Positions 9,491 through 20,822 of a DNA stretch of 64,000 nt are shown here, one piece after another; within the stretch, counting starts at the first letter, position 1; every line of letters begins with the position of its first letter. Source of the DNA: Sphaerulina vaccinii. Lineage: Eukaryota > Ascomycota > Dothideomycetes > Mycosphaerellales > Mycosphaerellaceae. Under the pieces are notes generated by a model, which saw nothing but the letters and a program-made list of their open reading frames with translations, had not been told where the DNA came from and did no database searches. The stretch spans positions 3,224,001 through 3,288,000 of the forward strand of contig JAKUDP010000002.1 of NCBI GenBank assembly GCA_022570795.1. Direction: 5' to 3'. A program made the translations under genes and the position numbers.

Positions 9491-12400
9491 CTACGAAGGA
9501 GCGATACCTCCAGCACCACTAGTGATAACCAGCGGATCACATTCTGTGACATTGTTTCCTGTGACAATCCACTGTACATCGCCGCTCAGCAACGTAGGCA
9601 GACCCTTCTCGTAGTCGGACACAAGGAAAACCTTTGATCCTTGCCATCGAGGAGCTGTACACCATGCCAACAGGAAGTTATGGCCTGCAGTGTCGGCAGC
9701 GATGTATGCCACGCCATTTGGTGTGCTAACTGGCACGAGAGTGACAAGTTGCGCTCCCAGTGGTGCGTCCAGGACTTGACTAGTCCTGAGTCGTGACACG
9801 CAATAAGCGTTCATAGTAGCAGGATAAAAATGGAACATGCGTTCCTGTTCGTCCTTGAATGCAATAGATTTCTCGCTGTAGAATTTGGTGCCGGGTGAAG
9901 TTCCACCTGTGTTGCTGACGAGGTAGAAGTTACCATCATCTGCAGTCGCGAGACGAGAAGTCTGTGTTAGATCTGATAGGATGCTCCAGCCAGTGAAAGG
10001 AACTCCGCTGCCTGTTGGAGCGGCACCGACTACTCCAAGAGTAGCTGAAGCCATGATGTCTGAGAAACCCGGGAATGAATAGTCTGGAGGGCCAACGATC
10101 GATGCAGTTGCTGTGGGGACGGCTCCGCCAGCTGTGACAGTACCGGTGACCACGTTGCCGCCTGGAACATAGCTGAAGGCTGGGGCTTGGACGTTCGGGT
10201 CAAGTGTTGGTGCAGCATTGGCAGCGCTGAGGTTTGGCGCGGCTTGGGTGCTTTCTAGACCGGGAGCAGCGTTAGCCGGGTCGACTGCTGGTAATGAATT
10301 GCCGATGTCAATTGTAGGCGCTGCAGCAGCTGAGGAGACGGCGACAGCTGGGACTTGTCTTGCTTGGAGGAACTCTTCTCCGTCAAACGTGGCGAACTCA
10401 GGAGCAACAATCATTCGCTCCCGAGAATGCAAATCACGTTTGTTGAATGCCGATGCGCTGAAGTAGGTGTGTCAGTACACGGTCCTGCGTATGACAAACG
10501 TAACGATAACTTACTCAGGTTGCAGCTTAAAGTCGTCGAGCCGAAGATCGAAGTCATCACCTGTGCATGTAACCTGGACACCGAATGTCACAGTGTATTT
10601 GGGTACACTGTCGTATGACCATATCGCGATTTGGATCTAATTAACAGAGTATGTCAGTAATACCCTTGGCCTTCGTGGGTGGAGGCGATACTTACGGGAT
10701 TTCCGATAGGTAGATTTCCCGGGTTCTGTGAAGTTTGTGGTAAGATGTCTTCTCCAATAGTCCACTCGCCAGTGATTCGGGTATCCGTGATGCCTTTCAA
10801 GAACCACTTGTCCGCTTTGCAGCCCACTGTGTCACCACCTCTCGCGATGCGCCCAGACAGCTCAGCGTTGTACGCAGTATAGCTGCGTTTTTGTGTGAGC
10901 GACGAACTTTGAAGCAATCGATCCTGGTACTTACGTGCAAAGGTCAATCTGCTGTGTCAGTGTGGCGACCCAAGGCCCTTGCGGCTGGTCACAATCGGCA
11001 TTACAGCCAACATCACAGTAGCCACTCGCTTGACACCCAGCGAGGCAGATGCAACCAAAGCCTGTGTGCCGTATTTCAGTCTCTCTGTGGAATGACCTGC
11101 GCTACTGTCAGTACCGTCCAGGGTGGGGATTATATGACCTTGACACTTACACCTCCTTATCGGTAGCATGCACCTCCAGACTTCCGTTAGCGTCATCATC
11201 CGCAAAGTGTGGCGTCCAGTTATTGAGACCATTCGAGAAGTCGCCATTTTGAAAGGCATCATCGACGAGTTCACAATGACTGCGTGTCTGATCAGCTGCC
11301 TGTGGCTGCTGCTGCTGCTTCACAATGGCGACACCATGGTCTGTAACGCAACCCTCGACAAACTTTGGCCCATGCCACTCACCCAGAGAGTACTGCCTAG
11401 AAGTTAGTCTTGCTTCACCGAATCCGGTATGACCGAGGAATCACATACCTTGTACTCATCGAAAATTTGCAGCTCCAACTTATTGACCAGATCGCTGTAG
11501 AAGTGAATTCCAGCGCAGCCATCCTTTCCGACAGTAGTCTGTCCAGTAGTACTGTCGTAAGACACTGAGTACTCAGCAACAGCCTCCACAGCGGGAGTGT
11601 CCACAAGCGCAATTGACTTCTCGAAGACACCGTTGAGAATATCCACTCCAATATTGACACCGACCGGAAGTCCAAGTTGAGCAGTAACAGTGACGTTGCC
11701 AGAGGCCTTGAAGACTGGTGTCACGATGGGAGCATACCCATAGCTCTTGGCTTTCGAAAAGTCCATGAAGTCAACAAACATGCCGATCTTTGGCCAGTGC
11801 AAATTGACACCAGCAAGGATCTGTCCGATTGTCTCGACTTTGACCACGGCCGCGATATCGATGCTTAAATATGGGCTAATCGAGATGATGTCTGGAATAG
11901 CGAAACTAGGAAGACCTTCTGTGAACAAGCGTTGCTGGAAAACAGGGCGCTCGAATCTGTAGATCCATCGACACCCAATTGCACGTTGGCATTGAGGTCA
12001 CCTTGAAGACGCAGGCCCAGTCGTGTAATGCCAATGATAGTGAATGTCGCCGATCCTGTAGTCTTGATCGAGCCATGTATACCGCAGTCAACACACCAGA
12101 CTTTAACACCTGGAACAGGCAATTGTTCGACACCGTCAATTTCGAAGGTGAGAATCTGGTCGGCACCTGTCATCTTGGCAAGGACTCCCGCACTGAGCCC
12201 ATAGTTGAAGTCTCCTTCTTCCCTACCTGCAATATAGCTGTAGATTTCGAAGCACTCATCACCCCACGGACAGTCCTGAAGCTGAGCATCAATCGGCCCA
12301 AGATCCACAGGAATGGTGAAAGAAGCGCTGGGTTCCATGTTGGGAGTAAAGTCTCTGCCAAATATCGGATGACCTTGACAGCAGCTTGGACGACAGCGAC

Positions 12401-14260
12401 CACAATCTCCACAACTGCCTTCAGTACTCGAACAAGGCCTGTGAAGAAATCGCCGAAGTCTCGTTTGCGCAAGTTGCCGCGACGGAAAAGCTTCACATCA
12501 TTTGCAGGGCTAGGAATATCAGCGGAAGTGATGCCAGTTCCCGGAGCCCAAAGGGCCAGGTATTGATTGAGGTTTGCGAGATCAGACAAATATGTCAGGA
12601 AGTCATCGACATTCTTGTCGAAACTGTTGTCACAATCAATGTGGGGAAAGTAGCTGGAGATGCCCGAAGGAATTGCTTTCGGTACGGCACCACAGATTCC
12701 AGTACCAGTTGGGGCAGTAAGGAATAGAAAGGACTCTGCGGCAGTGGTCGTGGCGTTGAGCAATGCTGGATTGGCGACTATGCCATTCGCGAGTGCAGAT
12801 GGCACTCCTGATATTGATGTTGTGCCGTCGCTGAAGGTCAAAGTTGATGATGTTCCGCTCGAGGTTCCAGAAGTGGATGTTGTTCCCGAGCCACTGGAAG
12901 GTGTCCCGCTGGCACTGGAGGATGCACTTGCGGCGTTGAAGGACTGGCCAGATGCGGAAGAGGTGACACTTCCGCTAGACGATCCACTCGTGGTGCTAGA
13001 GGACAAACCAGATGTTGAAGCACCGGAGGATGTTCTCGAGTTACGACCAGGAGCAGTAGTGGTTGATGATTGAGCGCCTGTCGATGAGCTTCGACGGCTC
13101 GAATTGGAGGATGATCTGCTTGAGCTGGAAGACGCACTTGTTGTAGATCTCCTCGAGTTACGTTGAGCCGCAGCACTGGTACTTGACTGAGAGCCTGACG
13201 TCGAAGATCGACTCGCCCAAGATGAGGTGGAGCTCGCTCGGGTCGTCGTAGATTGTGATGGAGTTGTTGAGGAGCGACTGCTGGAAATATTCGAGGTACT
13301 AGAAGAACGTGCTGTAATGGTGCCACTGCTGCTCCGACTTGTGGTTGACGAAGAACGTGATGTGTTCGGAGTGGTACTGGTAGGTTTCGACGATGTTGTG
13401 CTCAAGCTTGATCTCGAACTTGTGGAAGAAGAGGTGGTTGAGCTTCGTCGACCCGCAGCAGTGGTCGATGAAGATGTGGAAGATGTGCCTGCAGCAGCAG
13501 CGGCGAAGACTTTGGGCTGAGCAGCTTGTTGTGCAGTCTTTGGGCTTCCCGCTGCCTCCCACTGACCCCATAGAACATTGAACTCTTGGATGGCTTGGTC
13601 AACAGCGATCTGGTTGCCCTTTGCAATGGCGGTGAGTGCCCTTTGGTTGAAGGTAATCGAGGATGTATTGAAGAAGCCGAATTGGCCTGGGAACTTCGTG
13701 TGGCAGGTCTTGTCGGAACTCACAAAGACGATCGTCTCATCCCGAGTCCAATTTGCCTGAGCCGAGTTGAGAGTCTTGAGAGAATCGAGTTGGATGGTCA
13801 TTTGATTGGGCTGACAAGTGACATTCTTGACGAATGCAGTGTGATCGAGAATCACTGCTTCCCAATGGAAGGTGGCGTCCAGCGTGGCGACCATATCGGC
13901 ATCCTCCAGATCTGTGGCAACCATCATGTCAACCCACAGAACGGATCATTAAGCGAAGACATGCCACTTACAGATGCCTCCATTCTTTGTGTAGAAAAGA
14001 GTGTGAGCCGCACGAGAGTGCAGATGCTGTATGTCTCGCTTGTTCAGTCCCGGATGTATGGCTGGAAACAGGTGGTTGTGACTTTGATAATGCGCAGGCT
14101 CCTCACGCTTCCGCATCGGCTCTGCCATTATAGGAGCACGTTGCAACTTGAGTGGCTTGACATTGCGCTGGTTGTATGAGTATGTGAATGGGCCAGCTTC
14201 CGTGTCTGCAGCTGTCAGGGTCGCCAGCCAGGCGAGCTGGAAGAACGCTGCAACCTTCAT
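9491..14260 (-). CDS. Very large secreted multi-domain protein (DUF7029/DUF7223-like) with two frame breaks
   Basis: Eight exons on the minus strand: 14260-13972, 13911-11449, 11392-11383, 11340-11151, 11096-10935, 10882-10696, 10636-10515 and 10457-9491. All junctions are GT-AG and phases agree. The product would be about 1463 aa if one base is missing at each of two breaks in exon 2 (between 12339 and 12372, and at the GGG at 11945-11947). A signal peptide (MKVAAFFQLAWLATLTAA) precedes a DUF7029-like N-terminal domain (EDADMVATLDATFHWEAVI). A long Ser/Thr-rich mucin-like stretch, a hydrophobic helix and a DUF7223-like region (PWGDECFEIYSY, WCVDCG) follow. Then come an NGDFSNGLNNW segment, a Cys-rich block (GCICLAGCQ) and a C-terminus with degenerate NAAPTLD-type repeats. 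The domain names are from memory. It is probably a cell-surface or matrix protein of unknown function. Confidence 0.75.
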
Positions 14261-15717
14261 GGTGACAGCTCACTTAATGAAAAAGAGCTAATGTAGAAAG
14301 AAACGCAACGCCGAAAGGACTGTACAAGCTGATGATGCTCGGGGTAATCATGTTATGTCAGTACTGATGTGTCCCTCAACGCAGATGCATATACTTAGAC
14401 GATCAAGCCATAGCTCTCTGCCAGCCCAGATCCACCATCTCGCTTGCTGTGAACACAAGTTCGCGCACGTTAGCAGACTCACATCAGGCCATGCTTGACA
14501 TTGCTTGTCAGCTCGTGGTGTCTCGCTGCTTCCAAGATTACGCGAGCGTATTTCGGTGCACGCGATGGTACTGCAGCGCCATGTTGCTGATAGGAATTCA
14601 AGCATAAACCGAATAGAGGAGGCATACTCTCCACATTGAAGACTCCAGATTGTGTGAACCGGACCTGAGAGCGCTGAAATTGGCAGCATTTGGGATGACC
14701 CTGCCTTCTGGAAGCCACTCTAGTGTATCTGCCTCGCTTAGTGCACAGATTGATCTTCGTATTTGGTATGAAAACTGGTACAAACGGATCTAGGGGTCAA
14801 ACCCTTCGCATGGCGAGGGCACGCGCGCGGTGCGGCGAGGCCAAACCAGCGGTTCGGTGTCCCGAGAGAGTTGTCGGACAAGCACAACTGCCAGGAGAAG
14901 AGGACATTGCTTGGTATGTCTTGTTATGGATGGGCTTCATTGCCGAGTGGAAGGCCGTTAAAGAAGATCTCGGCTCAAACGGTCCTGTCCACAGGAGACA
15001 TCTCCACGAGCAGGTGTTGCCGTTATTATGACTGCTTGAGTATAGGGAAGGGATTGATATACAAATCGAGTATGATGGACAAGCAACAAGGTAGTGGAGA
15101 ATCGCAAGAGATGGAGTATGAGGTTAATGTAGGTAAGTAGTTAGCGTTTGTTGATCGGGAGGAGGTTCTCCACGGTGGTCTGAGAATCAGCTCTAGCCTC
15201 AATGTGGACTGGTCAGATGTGAGGGTGTGAGCTGCTGAGTCAACAATGACCCTTGGTTCACCCTTTGTCTTCGCTTCTTCTTCCTTCACCTCCAAGACCT
15301 TGATATTGTTTCATAACGCTCAACGTCCAACGACCACATGGCAGCGCTAGAAGCTTTATGCGAAGTACTAATCTAGACACGAGCCACAAAACACGATGTG
15401 GCTAGGCCGCCACCAGATCTTGCTTGAACACAATGTCACCAAACTCAGACAAGACTCTTCACAGAAACGACCGTTTCTAATGAGAAACTGCTCTATCTAC
15501 ACCACCGCCATGTCTCGTACATAGGCGATGGCGCGCTTTTGGACGTTTAATGTAGTGTAGAAGCCACTCGCTACGATACACCATCAGCTGAGATGTTATC
15601 AAACAGCACTCGGAGGCAAAACTCCAGCGTGAGTATGTAACCAGAGTTGGGAAGCTGTCATCACTTCGCCTTGTCTCTTAATTCTCACCCTACTGTCATT
15701 CTCTCGTTGCACTCACA
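14261..15717. other. Divergent intergenic region
   Basis: About 1.45 kb between the start codons of two secreted-protein genes on opposite strands. I see no supported gene. A frame at 14723-15031 (+) has no motif. The last 60 bp before 15718 is a pyrimidine-rich leader. Confidence 0.5.
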
Positions 15718-17279
15718 ATGCAGTTGCTAGTCTTGGTCATCGGCCTGCTGGGCTCGACAAGTCTTGCACAGACCTTATCGTCTTCGATCAGCGAGCAATG
15801 CCTTACATCCTACTCTTCCAAGGCCCAGCGAGGTGTCAAGACTGCAAAATTCGGCACTTCGACAACACGTACTGCCACGCAGACAGTTGTCTTCACCCCC
15901 AGCACGGTATGCGATTGCTTTCTCTAGCATTCATATCGAGCATTCGCTGACCTCGGAGACTACAGGTCGTTACACCTGCTGCCATCACGAGCACAATAAC
16001 GACTACTTCTACTTCGACAGAGACGATTACGGCTGCGACGTCCACTAATACCTACACCACCTCGACGACCGCTACTTTGATCGTTCCGGTAATGCACGGA
16101 CGAATCCGCAGTACTTGGCAGTATATACTATTAGCATGGACAGGAAACTAAAACCGAGAGCTACACTCAGACCTCGACTACGACAACCACAACTACCATC
16201 CAGTCTACCACGACCATCGCTCCTCCAGTTGGTTTCACCGCGCTTGGTAAGTCTTATGCTCAGCTCCTGCGTTGTGAGAAGAGATATATGATGAACACAT
16301 CAGCTAACTTCCTACAGCCGACATGCCAGGCTATGCAGCCAAACGAAACGCACTCGTCGAGAAGCGGGAAGCCATCTTGGAGCGCGCAGACTCTTCTGCC
16401 GTCAATCCATACGTCCCAACAATTGCTCCAAAGCGTCACATCGCAGCTCGTCAAGCAACAAATGGTGCACAATACCCTGTTTCGATCCAGTGTACAGCCA
16501 CAACAACATTCTACCGCACGATTACGACTACGAGCAGCACTTCTACCTCCACCTCTACGGCACCGATCCCAACTAGCTGGACTACTCAAACCATTCCAGC
16601 TCTGACTACCCAGACGATCGTTCCAGCTTCTGCCACCAAGATTATTACTGTGTCCACTGATACTCAAACGACAGTAAGTTGATATCATGCTATTTCTCCC
16701 ATTACCTTCAGCCGATAGACATCCTCTGTACTCAGCCAAGAACACTTACTAAATTTAAACAGACCCAAACCACAACTACCAGCACAACCTCCACCCTCAC
16801 CAACACGGCCACAGTCCAAAAAGCCGCAGCAACTTTCCTCGCTCAATGCGCGAAAAACAACCAAGTGGCAAGCGCAGTCGGCCAAAAGATCGGAACAATC
16901 TCTTTCAATAAAGCATTTACTCTTCAATCCCTCTACACAGCCGACACTACAGGATATGGATGCTGTAGTAAGTCCCTCCCTTGCTCTTGCCCTCTGCCCT
17001 CTCCTACCCTGTCTTCTTCCATGCTGATCATGTTTGTGTTTAGCTGTCTGTGCTGGCGATGCCAACTGTGCCGGCTACGCTCAAGCTCCAAGAGGAGGAG
17101 CATGCTACTATATCACAACCGATGGTCGCTGTGATTACACACAGAGCTGGGGTGATCGTTTCCATTATTATAATACTAATGGTGATGGATATGTTGTTGG
17201 TAATGCTCAGTGTGGGTTTTTGAGTCCTAAGGCTGGGTTGCCTACTACTTCTCAGTTGATGGAGATGAAGCGGCGATGA
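15718..17279 (+). CDS. Secreted Thr-rich (mucin-like) protein with Cys-rich C-terminal domain
   Basis: Six exons: 15718-15906, 15966-16088, 16144-16246, 16318-16673, 16763-16967 and 17044-17279. All introns are GT-AG (55-89 bp) and phases are consistent; 403 aa. Residues 1-18 form a signal peptide (MQLLVLVIGLLGSTSLAQ). Three Thr/Ser-rich blocks (for example TSTTTTTTTIQSTTT) are probably heavily O-mannosylated. Between them lies a basic segment with KR sites (AAKRNALVEKRE). The last 110 residues contain regularly spaced cysteines (CCTVCAGDANCAGY, GGACYYITTDGRCDY, NAQCGF), which resemble a PAN/apple-like fold. That suggests carbohydrate or protein binding at the cell wall, but the fold call is tentative. 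Confidence 0.85.
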
Positions 17280-18217
17280 AGGATATCATATCATTGTTGG
17301 GTAGGTGTGGAGAATTTCGTATTAGGTATATAATCTTTTTCTTCTCGTCAATGTCTTTGGTATTTTCGTGATTGCGTACTTGTGACTCGATTGGAGTATG
17401 AAGGACTCCCGTGATGGCTGTAGGTAATGTCAAGTTCGAGGAACAAGGAAGAGAAGGTGAAGAGAGACGTGTGGACAGGAAGCGCGCGAATGCCAAGACA
17501 ACATACCAAACACATATGAGATGCTGCTAGGGTTGCGTGAACTATCAACAACGAGGGTATGGAGTGTATCGAACTTTGTCATCAGAGTACAGCTTGTCAA
17601 TCCGATATATCTGAAAGGTTTTGTGTCCATCGATGGAAGCTGTTAAACACAAACCGGAAAATACGGAATTAGCCATTCTGCATAAACATCTGATAATTGG
17701 AAGTGTGGCCCTCAAGTAATACGAGTCTCTGTTCATATTAAAAGTGAAACGTGTCCCATACTCCCGAATACACATCCTCTGCTGAAGGTGCAGTAGACGC
17801 ATCCTCCTCGTCCTCTTGGCGCAGTACCGACAGTTTGATCATTGATGGGAAAGTGAGAAGCGGAATGATGGGATCCTCTCTGGAAGAGGCACTTCTGTTA
17901 TAATTTTGTCTAATTGGAAAGTCAGTGGCATGGCAATTGATCGATTTGCAGAGAGACTTACGGTGGAGCTCGGCAATCAAGCAGCACGCTCTGCCGCGAC
18001 AGTGCACAATTTCCTCTTGCTGACTCCAGTGGCGTCGTAGCTGTCTAACTCGAGCGCTCAAGTCAACGGCGACCTTACCAACGAGCTACCATATTGCCAG
18101 TCTGATGCGAAGCTTTCCACATCCATCTCCGGTCCACGTGCACATAATCCCTCTCCATTAACAACACCCGAGACAGATAGCATTCTTGATGCGGCTCGAG
18201 TTCAGCGCCAGGATTGC
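17280..18217. other. Region with gene fragments only
   Basis: On the minus strand, 18061-17738 has a plausible exon (QLRRHWSQQEEIVHCRGRAC) ending in a GTAAGT donor near 17963, with an ATTAG acceptor about 50 bp further on. I could not build a full gene. The rest is A/T-rich 3' flank. Confidence 0.3.
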
Positions 18218-18411
18218 TTAGCCAAAGCCTGTTGGGAGAGGGCTTGCTAATGATTTGAGCGCTTCCAGGTCGGTGATGCCCATGCGATTGAGCGCCGCCA
18301 GAGCTTGTTCGAGGTTTGATTGAGGGCGTGCCTTCAGCGGAAAAGATCATGGAGTTGCCGAGGCGGAAGAGAGGCGGTGGGCCGAGATGATGGCTCCTCA
18401 GGAAGGTCCAT
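18218..18411 (-). pseudogene. Possible small gene with a one-base frame break
   Basis: From an ATG at 18411 the minus strand reads a protein-like segment (MDLPEEPSSRPTASLPPRQL) that stops after about 25 codons. Past the AAAA run at 18342-18345, the adjacent frame continues with a helix-like segment (SNLEQALAALNRMGITDLEA) to a TAA at 18218. One missing base would join them into about 64 aa. I do not recognise the protein, and the join is a guess from composition. It may be a fragment of a larger decayed gene with the exon near 18 kb. Confidence 0.25.
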
Positions 18412-18731
18412 GGTGGGGGTGGTGGGTCACCTGGGCCGACAAAGCGAGCTGTTCTTGAGTATATGTTTGCAGAAGTTGATGTTTATACTTTGTGTAAAGT
18501 GGTATTGGCTGACTGTGAGTGAGTGTGTGAGTGATTGAGCATTCCGAAGCTAAGTACTCAGTTCAGAGAGTTTGTTTGCGCGAAGGAGATGCTTGTGTGA
18601 GAGCAGAAGATGCGAGATCTGCGTCGAAGAGGCTGGAAGTTAGCGCTGTCCGTGAAATTTCGAGCTTAAGATAGAAGCCTGACAACAGTGTATCGTGGGC
18701 CATTGGACTTCTCGAATTCTCGAATCTTACT

Positions 18732-20013
18732 TCACTGTGGCGTATTCCCCATAATCTCCTCCATCCAAGGATACACAGCCCCATTCGCGGGTGGATATCC
18801 CATATGCAGAAGTCCCGTGAAAAACCTCGCCTCCTTCGGCCTTCCATATTCCATCATCAACATGCTGTCTTCAATAGGCATCAGTCCGTCGTGCGTCCCA
18901 TTGACCAGTAGAAGTCTGCAACTGTGCTTCTCCGCAATGCCATTTTCGATCAATGAGAAGTCCTTCTGAGCATTGTCCAGAAAATCCTCCTCGGAGTCAT
19001 AGCCGAACTTCTCTGTGAGAGCTGGAAGTGCTGTCCAAGGATACTCGTGGTTTGCAGCCTTTTCGAGCCAAGCGCGGCTGAAGAAATGGTGGGTTCCTGC
19101 TCCTTGACCTATGGCTCCTAGGAGGCGGTCGGAGTGGGTATGTGCTGCTCGGATGGCGTTATAGCCGCCCGCTGAAAGTCCCCAAACGAGGATCTTGGAC
19201 ATGTCAAAGTGACCTTGCGATTGCATCCAGTCCAGAACAGAGGTCCAGAGACGATCCGCGCTGGTTGGGTCAGAGCGTAGGCCGGGACAGTCGGCGGTGC
19301 CGGGGATGTCTGATAGTGTCAGTCCAGCTTCTCCGCCGTTTCTTGGACAATCCTGTGCTGATATGCTTACCGACTATAACGCTCGCCCAGCCTCTCTTCA
19401 AGAACTCATCGCTTCGTACTGTGTTGTCTGGTCGGTGGCCGTCAAGTCCACAAATCAAGATGACAGCCGGGCCAGGCTTCTCCTTGCTAGCTCCTTTCGG
19501 TATGCGGACATACAGAGGAACTTTGTCCCCTTCATCTTGGGCCGTTCCAGCGGTGTGTGGGATTTCGACATCCTCAATTGGCACATCGAACAGCGCTGCA
19601 GCTTTCATGTACGCTCTCTTCTGCATCTCATAAACCTCCTTCTTCAGATCGCTGTTGATATAGGGGAACCGAGCTATCCTGTATACAGCACATGCTCGCA
19701 GGTATATGGCAATAGCTTCCTCTTTCTCTCCTGCTTCTGACTTCTGGTCTGCAATCTTGACTAGCTCTTCTGCAGTGGACAAGAACTCTTGCGTGTAGGC
19801 GTCTGTGTACCCATCATGTATGCCCTTCTCGATCAGAGATTCGAAGACTGGCGCAAAGTCTTCGTATTTTCCATCGTGGAAAGGATACAACGATCTCTCG
19901 CAAGGGAACTTCCACTTCTTGTACCAGAGGTTGGAGATCGAGCCGAGATGAGGGTAGACTTGGTTGAACTTGTCTCCGAGGATCCAGGCCGAGCCAGTCC
20001 GTGGGTCGGTCAT
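18732..20013 (-). CDS. Ayg1-like alpha/beta hydrolase (polyketide-shortening type)
   Basis: Two exons, 20013-19371 and 19309-18732, with a 61-bp GTAAGC...CAG intron; 406 aa, the same length as Aspergillus Ayg1 as I recall it. The N-terminus (WILGDKFNQVYPHLGSISNL) and the lid-like helical domain follow that family. The nucleophile elbow GLSAGG has Ser260, and the later GTHDG Asp and LLHMGY His complete the triad. The signature GTADCP and RAAHTH.DRLLGAIG are also present. In the DHN-melanin pathway Ayg1 shortens a heptaketide naphthopyrone to tetrahydroxynaphthalene; relatives serve other polyketides. No polyketide synthase lies in this window, so a melanin role is plausible but unproven. Confidence 0.88.
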
Positions 20014-20822
20014 TGTGAGTTGCTGTTGTCAGTATCAAGAAGAAGGATATGGTATACTGTATAGCCTTTGACGGATCTCGTCCCTGTCCATGTCGTGTTT
20101 CGCAGTTAAAGACTGTTTCGTCCCCGCTAGCCGATGGACTATGCAGGTACTTCGGACTGTGTAAGATGCCGAGTGATCGTCTCGTACACTCTCTGTAGGC
20201 ATCGCACATCATCTTCAAGTACCATAAGGCAGCTAGATCGTTCCAGTCTCGTCAAGAAGCCCCAGAAAATAAGAAGCACAAGGCCACTGCCGCGATTTGA
20301 CTACTTCATCTTGAATCGCTGACTTCGGTATACCAAAGCATATACCGCTGGAGTTACTCGCTGCCTCAAATGCATCGACTGAGTGCATCCCCAGATTCGT
20401 CTCGGCCCTCGAGTTGCCATGAGCCCGTGGTATTGACTAGACAAGAAGACGTGACGCTCAGCGTGACGGGTTGTTGTTGTTTCGAAGGATCACATGATTC
20501 TTGGCGGTCTTCGGCTATTCCTTCCCACTCTCCACGACACCCTGCTCTTCACCTGCTTGAGTTCGAGGCAGAAAGTCACAAACAACCACATCACTAACAT
20601 CGCGTTGATCGAGATCTCGTGATCGTGTTGAACAACATCGCATACCATCAATTGTCAATATTGGCTAGATTACACGAACTTCTCTGACTCCCGCCAAGAG
20701 GCAAACGCCGAGCCTTCGGGTGACGCAGGAACAGGAACAAACACTTTGTACTTCCTCAACAACAGACTGCCAGAGCATCAGGGCATCACCGGAGCATTCG
20801 CAGAAGAAAGATATAGAACGAC
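20014..20822. promoter_or_regulatory. Divergent promoter region
   Basis: 809 bp between the start codons of the Ayg1-like hydrolase and the stress-domain gene. The side next to 20823 is a long A/C-rich leader (about 20580-20820) typical of a fungal 5' UTR. No specific binding site could be assigned. Confidence 0.4.

Noticed and set aside
12290..12400. Introns of 92 or 98 bp to explain the first frame change in the giant secreted protein gene
   Set aside because: They use GTCATC or GTCAAG donors without consensus and would delete a conserved-looking FTIPVDLGP segment.
14723..15031. Plus-strand frame of 102 codons, with a GGTTCGGTGTCCCGA-like stretch inside that recalled a tRNA T-arm
   Set aside because: No acceptor stem, D-arm or anticodon arm could be folded around it, and the frame has no protein features.
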